Below are positions 58,295 to 64,000 of a stretch of DNA of 64,000 bases, piece after piece. The stretch is from contig NW_020949602.1 of assembly GCF_900497805.2 (NCBI RefSeq), positions 9,296,298-9,360,297 on the forward strand. Reading direction: 5' to 3'. Source of the stretch: Vombatus ursinus. Taxonomy: Eukaryota; Chordata; Mammalia; Diprotodontia; Vombatidae. The notes beneath the pieces were generated by a model that was not told where the DNA came from, ran no database searches, and was given only the letters and a program-made list of their open reading frames with translations. The translations under genes were made by a program, and so were the position numbers. Position 1 is the stretch's first letter. Every line of letters begins with the position of its first letter.

Positions 58295-58562
58295 AAAAGG
58301 CAGCTGGTGGCTCAGTGGATAGAGCAATATGCCTGGAGTCAGGAAGACCTGAATTCAAATCTGACCTCAGTAGCTTACTAGCTGTGTGACCCTGAGCAAG
58401 TCACTTAACCTCTGTTTGCCTCAGTTTCCTTCAACCATAAAATGAGGATAATCATAGCACCTCCCTCCCAGGGTTGCTGTGAGGATCAAATGAGATAATA
58501 TTTGTAAAAAGCGCTTAGCACTATGTGCCTGGCACATAGTAATCACTTAATAAATGTTTATT
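58295..58562 (+). mobile_element. THER1/MIR SINE, near full length
   Basis: ggcagctggtggctcagtgg, tggagtcaggaagacctgaa, gtgaccctgagcaagtcact and taatcacttaataaatgttt. Confidence 0.78.
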
Positions 58563-58904
58563 CCTTTCCCCATTAATTCAGCACTTACTACTACTTGGCA
58601 CAATGCCAAGCATGGGTGATATAATAATACAAGAAAGCAAGACAATCCCTGCCCTCAAGGAGCAACCATTCTAATAGTGAAGGAAAATACATAAAGTAAG
58701 CCAGAGAAAGGAACAAGGGATATGGCATGGTGACATGGCTTGGAAGTAGCCTTGAAGTGACATGGACAACTAATTCTAGGCCAGACAAGGTGAGAGAGCT
58801 CCCCTGTGGGAGCCTAGGGCAGGCCCAGGGGGGTAGAGTCCATGGTTCAGTGGGAGAGGGATGAGGAGGTTTAGAACTGGCCAGGAAGATCTCTCCCATC
58901 CCAT

Positions 58905-59580
58905 CTCAGCCCATATTCCCTTCAATAACCAAGAGGTGGTGACCCTATTCCAGGCCCTCGTGTCTAGCCTGGACTACTGCAAAAGCCTTCTGGATGCTTG
59001 GTCTCCCTCCGTACTTGAAGCCTCCCACCATTCCAAATCACCTTCCACCCGGCTGCCACCTTGATTCTCCTAGCCCACGTCTGACCTCCTTTCTAGTCTT
59101 CTTACTAAACCTTACATGCCCCCTCCCTATCCCCACATAATCTGATCCAGTGACACCAGCCTCCTGGCCTTTCCTCAAACAAGACACTCCATCTGCCAAC
59201 TCCAGACATTTTCACGTGCTGTCCCCCTACATCCCCTTGTCTAGAATTTTCTCCTTCTTTCAAGTCCCAGCTAAGGACCCACCATCGTCAGGAAGGTAAC
59301 TCTTGGGCTTTCTCTCTTAGGTTATCTCCAATCTTTAATTGGGTGGCTGCTTCTACAAACTCCATCTAAGAAGGTCGTTCGGGCCAACAAACTCACATTC
59401 TTTTCAGAAATGTCTCCACCATGCCACCCTCCCATTTCTTCCCCCGTTAGAATGTAAGCTTCTTGAGGGCAGGGACCATCTTCCTACCTGCATTTAGTAT
59501 GGTATCTAGCACACAGTAGGCACTTAATAAATGTTTATCAACTGATAATACATGCTTGTTGACTGACTGTTGAATTTAAT
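58905..59580 (+). mobile_element. L2 LINE 3' portion, long copy
   Basis: ctggactactgcaaaagcct, ccccacataatctgatccag, ttcttgagggcagggaccat and cacacagtaggcacttaata. Confidence 0.8.
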
Positions 59581-59879
59581 GATTAGAGGGCTTTTAAAAA
59601 ACCAAAGAGCAAACATCCAAAAAGCACAGGCTACTGAATTTAAATGTCCATTGCTTTGGAAATGCTATTGGAGGCTGAGAATGATAAGGAGCCTCCAAAG
59701 TTTATACTAGCATCCACTTGATTCTACATTGGACTGCTCACAGCCTGAGTGTTTGCATCTGACTCCTGAGAGACCTCATTTCCTCAGGAGTTTATGTCCC
59801 AGCCCAAAAAATTTATAGGCATGTGCACAGAATAGCAGCTTTGTTCTCTCCCACGTGGGGATGGTGCAAAGGTGGAATA

Positions 59880-60130
59880 TCATACTGTGTATTTATTACA
59901 TCCAGAGGGGATTGGGAAGGCCCATTGAGAACCAAAAAGTCACATGCAACCTTGGGCTGCATAAAGTGAGGCCTCTGGGAACAGGGAGGCAATCGGCCAG
60001 GGAGGTGATCTGCCCCTCTCAGACCTCATCTGTAGATCCAGGCTTAGTTCTGGGCACCACAGTTTGTGAAGGACATTGATGACATGGAGAGTGGCCACAG
60101 AGGGGCCATCAGGACCAGAAAGGGCCTGTA
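59880..60130 (+). mobile_element. L3/CR1 LINE fragment
   Basis: It contains gttctgggcaccacagtttg, aaggacattgatgacatgga and gggccatcaggaccagaaag, the CR1-like tail region. Confidence 0.6.
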
Positions 60131-60214
60131 CTCCATGTCGAATGCGCCCCCACCTGCCAGTGCCCTCCCTCCCTAGCCAAGATTTCATAACTTGGTATTT
60201 TATTCTGCATATAC

Positions 60215-60305
60215 TTGTACATATTCATGGCCTTCTCTGATAGAATGTAAGCTCCTTCAGGGCAGGGATTGTTTCTTTTTTCTTTTTTTGTCTTTGTATC
60301 CCTAG
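60215..60305 (+). mobile_element. L2 LINE 3' end
   Basis: gaatgtaagctccttcaggg, cagggattgtttc, tttgtatccctagcactcag. Confidence 0.65.
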
Positions 60306-60486
60306 CACTCAGTGCTTGCCCAGGCCAGGCTGGGGGTTCCCACTGCCCTCAAGGACCTCAATGCTCCATGGGTCTGATACTGTTCTCTAACAGCTCGGTG
60401 TTTCCCCCTTCTCCTCTCACGCCTGATTGTGAGTGTGAGGACGGGGCAGTTTCTTAGGCCTGTCTTGTCTCTGCTGTGGTGCCTAG

Positions 60487-60582
60487 GATGGTTCTATGCC
60501 GATAATTCAGTAACTGAATTACAGGATGCTAATGAGGAGGAAGAGGATGAGGATGATGAAGATTTTATCACAACTGTATTAG
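60487..60582 (+). other. Exon-like open segment, unassigned
   Basis: A 96-bp segment lies between an acceptor-like tract (TGTCTCTGCTGTGGTGCCTAG, AG at 60485-60486) and a strong donor (GTAGGAATT from 60583). In the frame beginning at the third base it is open and reads WFYADNSVTELQDANEEEED followed by EDDEDFITTVL; it would be a symmetric phase 1-1 exon. It is outside the repeats I recognise and on the strand opposite KANK4. I do not recognise the peptide. It could be a chance acidic open frame, part of an unannotated plus-strand gene, or a relic exon. Confidence 0.25.
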
Positions 60583-60777
60583 GTAGGAATTAGGACAGTC
60601 CTGTGATTTTATTGGGACAGGGAACTAACCAGTGAGGAAACGCCTTTTACCCGTGTACCTTCTCTGCAATGTAGAGACTTCCAGAGGGGTTTAGAAAACT
60701 GAGAAATTAAGCACCCCCCGCCGGGGTGACCCACCTATTCTCAGGGGCAAGATCTGAACTCTTATCTCATCAAAAGT

Positions 60778-60778
<1 letters not shown>

Positions 60779-60838
<60 letters not shown>

Positions 60839-60842
60839 CCTC
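60779..60842. repeat. (TC)n microsatellite
   Basis: About 28 TC units then ccctc variants. Confidence 0.95.
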
Positions 60843-61080
60843 TCTTCTTTCTTCTCTCCCCCCATACTCTCCTTTCCGGAATCTTGAGTATCCTGCATCT
60901 TTCTGGGCCTTAATTTCCTCATCTGTAAAATGGGGGAATTGGACGAGATGCTAAGGTCCCTCTCAGGTATGATATTCTGTGATTCTCTGATTTATGATAA
61001 CCAAACTGGAGTGACCCAAAGGCAACATTCCTATTAACTGGAAAACTCCACCAGTATCAGTAATGATGACTGCTCTCTTT

Positions 61081-61233
61081 CCACTTTTTTTTTTGTGTGT
61101 GGCTAGGCCATGGGGTTAATTGACTTGCCCAGGGTCATACAGCTAATGTGTCAAGTGTCTGAGGCCAGATTTGAACTCAGGTCCTCCTGACTCTGAGGCA
61201 GGTGCTCTATCTGCTGCGCCACCTAGCTACCCT
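61081..61233 (-). mobile_element. WSINE1-like SINE, reverse orientation, target duplication
   Basis: T-tract, then gacttgcccagggtcataca through gcgccacctagctaccc. tgatgactgctctcttt (61064-61080) and tgatgaccgccctcttt (from 61233) form a 17-bp duplication with two differences. Confidence 0.88.
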
Positions 61234-62281
61234 GATGACCGCCCTCTTTGTGAGAAAAATGTTTAACCAGGTAAGAAAATAACAAGTCAAATGGACATTT
61301 TTTTTTAAAGAGCTAGAAGGCAAGCATCTGCAAAATAGGCAGTGATATTTCAATCAGTTACATGATGGAGACCAAATGACAATCAGTCCTGCAGAGCAAG
61401 CAGCCAGTTCTGCTTGGGGTGACTTTTACCTGATAGGATCAAAGCAGAGAAGCCCAACCTTGGAGGCCAGAAGATTTAGGTTATGATTCACACTGTCCTT
61501 GAGGCTGAATTCATGTGTCTCAAGCTTTGACCATAAATTTCCCCAAAAGTTCAAATCAATTCCCCATTCTCTTCCCAATCATAAACAACTTCAGTGCAGG
61601 TCCCTCTCACCATAGCTCATCCAATAAATTGGCTGTTTATTATTGCAACCGCACACGCACTTGACACATTTACTATCAATGGCTCCCCAGCAGAAGGAGA
61701 ATTGTTTTAGGAATTTTACTGAACTCGGGTTCTTTCCAACTCTAAAATTCTTGGATCTATGATTTCTGAACCCTAGTGGGCCAAACAGGAGGTGTAAGGG
61801 GTGGGAAAGGAAAAGGAAAGGTGATGGACTGCACGGAAAACAGGAGGAGAGGAAAACAAAGACCAGATAAGACAACTGGAAAGATACTGGTTCTGACAAG
61901 AAGGAAGGACAAAGTGAAGCCCTCAGCGAGGACACTTTGATTGATCATGGAATGTAGGAATGGGTGGGAAGAAACAATGCTCATGGCATGGTTCCATTGG
62001 GAAGGTGGGTGGGGTCAAAAAATCCCTCTAGAATTTGGTGCATGAAAAGAAGATTTTATCTGGAGTCAGGAACTCATAGATTTAGATCTAGAAGGCAACT
62101 CAGAATTCAAGTCCAACACCTTCACTTTACAGGAGGCCTGGAGAGGATTCATGACTTACCCAAGATCACACAGGCAGTGTGTGATCAGGATTTGAACCCA
62201 GGTTCTGTGACTCCAGGGTCAGTGCCCTTTTGACTACATCATGCTATTTCACAGTCAGAGCTCTTGGTTTAAAATCTCAGT

Positions 62282-63413
62282 TCTGGGAGACTGGGCCAAG
62301 ATGGTGGAGTCAAAGGACCCAGGACAGCTCCGTTCCCCCAACAAATGCCCAATGATGCAGTGTCTAGGAAGTCAAAGGAGGAATTATGGGCCTTTCCAGC
62401 CCAAGATAATGAATTTGTCCTGTAACCAAATGCCCAGAGCAGGCGCTACAGAAAAGGAAAAAGCTGGGGTCACAGACTCAGATAAGCAGTGAGAGAGTGG
62501 GAGGAGTGTCTCCCGGGGGGGCCAAGAACATGGACACAGCCCCCAGAGCTCCCAGCTGGATCCAGAGTGTGGCAACACTCAGAGCTGATCCTGGTCTCAG
62601 TCCTCATGGCAGCTGGGAAGGAGAAAGAGGAGGAAAAAAGCGGAGTCATATCTGAGAGGAGCTTGGATCACAAACCCAGCCCTGAGAGCTTTCAGCAAGG
62701 CCAATAGCACTGGGCAGATCACTAGCAGAATGAGTCCACAAAAATGGATAAAGCCTGTTCTGTCCTGATGCCAGAGATGCCCAAGGTACAAACACAGAAG
62801 GGAACACTCCAAAATACCTATGAGCCAAGAACCTAAGAAATACACAGCCTGAAAAAAAAATTCCTAGAAGAAAAGATGCAAGTGTTTAAAGGAAAAGACT
62901 TAAAATGATATTGTAAATGAAATGCAACTTACAAGAAAGAATTGGAAAAGAAATGAGAGCTGTGGAGGAGGTGCCTGGAAAGAGAATGAACAGCTTAGCA
63001 CAGGAGTGCTTGACCCAAATGAAAGACTCCCTAAAATGAACCAAAACAGAAGTTAATGACTTAAGAGACAAGAAGAAATAGAGAAACAAGGTCAAAAGAC
63101 TGAAAAATAGAAGAAAATGTAAGGTATCTTATATCGGAACAGTTTTGAAAGACTTCAAAATTCTGACACCACAATACTCAGTGGTGATTCCAGAAGATCA
63201 ATGAGGAAAAATACCAGCCCCCTCCTGACAGAGAGAAGGGCATACATGCGGAAGACACATGTTTTTGAATGCAGCCAAAAGGGGAATTTGTTTTCCTTGA
63301 CAATATTTATTTGTTACAAGTGTTTTCTTTTTCTTTTTTTTTTTCCCTAGGAGAGGGAGTATAAGAGAAAGACAAAAAATGCTTCATAACTGAAAAAACA
63401 TTAATTTTTTAAA
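62282..63413 (+). mobile_element. L1 LINE, internally deleted, inserted in a MIR
   Basis: It begins with the L1-type 5' end gagactgggccaagatggtg, continues through a 5' UTR-like part and an adenine-rich coiled-coil ORF1-like part (62880-63120), then jumps to a 3' end with a pyrimidine stretch and A-rich tail (63320-63413). ORF2 is absent and the ORF1-like frame is interrupted. MIR-like sequence resumes at once on the right (ctactagttactaccttgg). Confidence 0.65.
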
Positions 63414-63777
63414 AAGCCCCAACTCTACTAGTTACTACCTTGGTGACCTTGTACAGGTCACTTACCCCTCTGCAGCCCTCAGTTTCCACATCTATAAGAT
63501 GAAGGGGTTGGGCTAGATGGCCTGCACAAAATCCTTTTACATGAGCACCAGGCTAAGCATTACTTGAAGCAAGGTAATAAATCTTTACTCAGCTGATAGG
63601 TATGGGTTATCAGTAAACAGAGCCTCGGTCATCACTGTCTTTGTATCTACAGTATCCAGCAGAGTTTTGCATAAATGCTGGCTGAACAAATTAATAACTA
63701 CATGATTTATGTACCCACTCAGTCACTATTTAGTGAGTATCTGCTGGACATAAAGCCCTACAATCAGCACTAGACCA

Positions 63778-63811
<34 letters not shown>

Positions 63812-63832
63812 TAACAATAATAACAATAATTC
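63778..63832. repeat. (AAT)n microsatellite
   Basis: Around nine aat units then aac/aat variants. Confidence 0.95.
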
Positions 63833-64000
63833 CTATTTCTATCACACTTTAAGGTTTACAACATGCTTGATTACCTGCCTTCCCTGACGAGTCAAAGTGA
63901 GAAATGAGAAGAAGGTCATTGGATCACAGAAGAAAACTAAGAAATCATCTTGTCCAACCACTTCATATTACAAATAATAATAATGGCTAGCATTTACGCG

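Larger units (their letters stand above)
57458..64000. other. Upstream of the KANK4 start exon: relics, no confirmed gene
   Basis: This is either the KANK4 first intron or its 5' flank. I found no CpG-rich promoter and no clear non-coding first exon. Repeats: 57685-57990, THER1/MIR 58295-58560, L2 58905-59580 and 60215-60305, L3/CR1 59880-60130, TC microsatellite 60779-60842, SINE 61081-61233, L1 62282-63413, and an AAT microsatellite 63778-63832. An exon-like segment at 60487-60582 is listed separately. 61260-62240 has only MIR scraps. Confidence 0.6.

Overview
This is a marsupial nuclear genome window, most likely from an Australian-type (australidelphian) species. The evidence is the repeat landscape: MAR1 tRNA-SINEs, about nine copies of a shorter WSINE1-like SINE (three with clean target-site duplications of 14-15 bp, others with diverged ones), THER1/MIR and L2 relics, L3/CR1 3' ends, and marsupial-type L1 3' ends. 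There are no operons, bacterial signals or viral genomes. I cannot name the species from the sequence alone.

The window holds one clearly supported protein-coding gene, KANK4 (KN motif and ankyrin repeat domains 4), on the minus strand. I rebuilt its complete coding sequence by hand from nine coding exons running from 57386 (ATG) down to 24227 (stop). Every junction has AG/GT ends, all phases agree, and the sum is 2907 nt, or 968 residues plus stop. The order is: a start exon with only 16 coding bases; a 1788-bp exon with the KN motif, proline-rich linkers and coiled coil; a short conserved LKSIMKK exon; an acidic exon; a linker exon; and four exons building the C-terminal ankyrin repeats. 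The non-coding first exon and the promoter were not found and may lie beyond 57458 or outside the window.

Layout: 1-24226 is the 3' flank of KANK4 (its 3' UTR plus intergenic DNA), with no gene I can support and densely packed SINE, LINE, solo-LTR and hAT-type relics. 24227-57457 is KANK4, with introns of 1.2 to 5.5 kb full of the same repeats. 57458-64000 is upstream sequence or the first intron; it holds L2, L3/CR1 and L1 relics and one unassigned exon-like segment on the plus strand (60487-60582).

The most unusual structure is at the 3' edge of the largest KANK4 exon. An 88-bp minisatellite of nine copies (about 49775-50545) starts inside the exon and copies the exon end together with its 5' splice site, giving a ladder of splice-donor-like sites. 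Most units also carry a single-base-loop G-quadruplex motif on the transcript strand, and one inverted partial unit lies 0.6 kb away. The same exon has a (TG)9-T7 tract directly at its 3' splice site, so both ends of the exon encoding about 62 percent of the protein border variable repeats.
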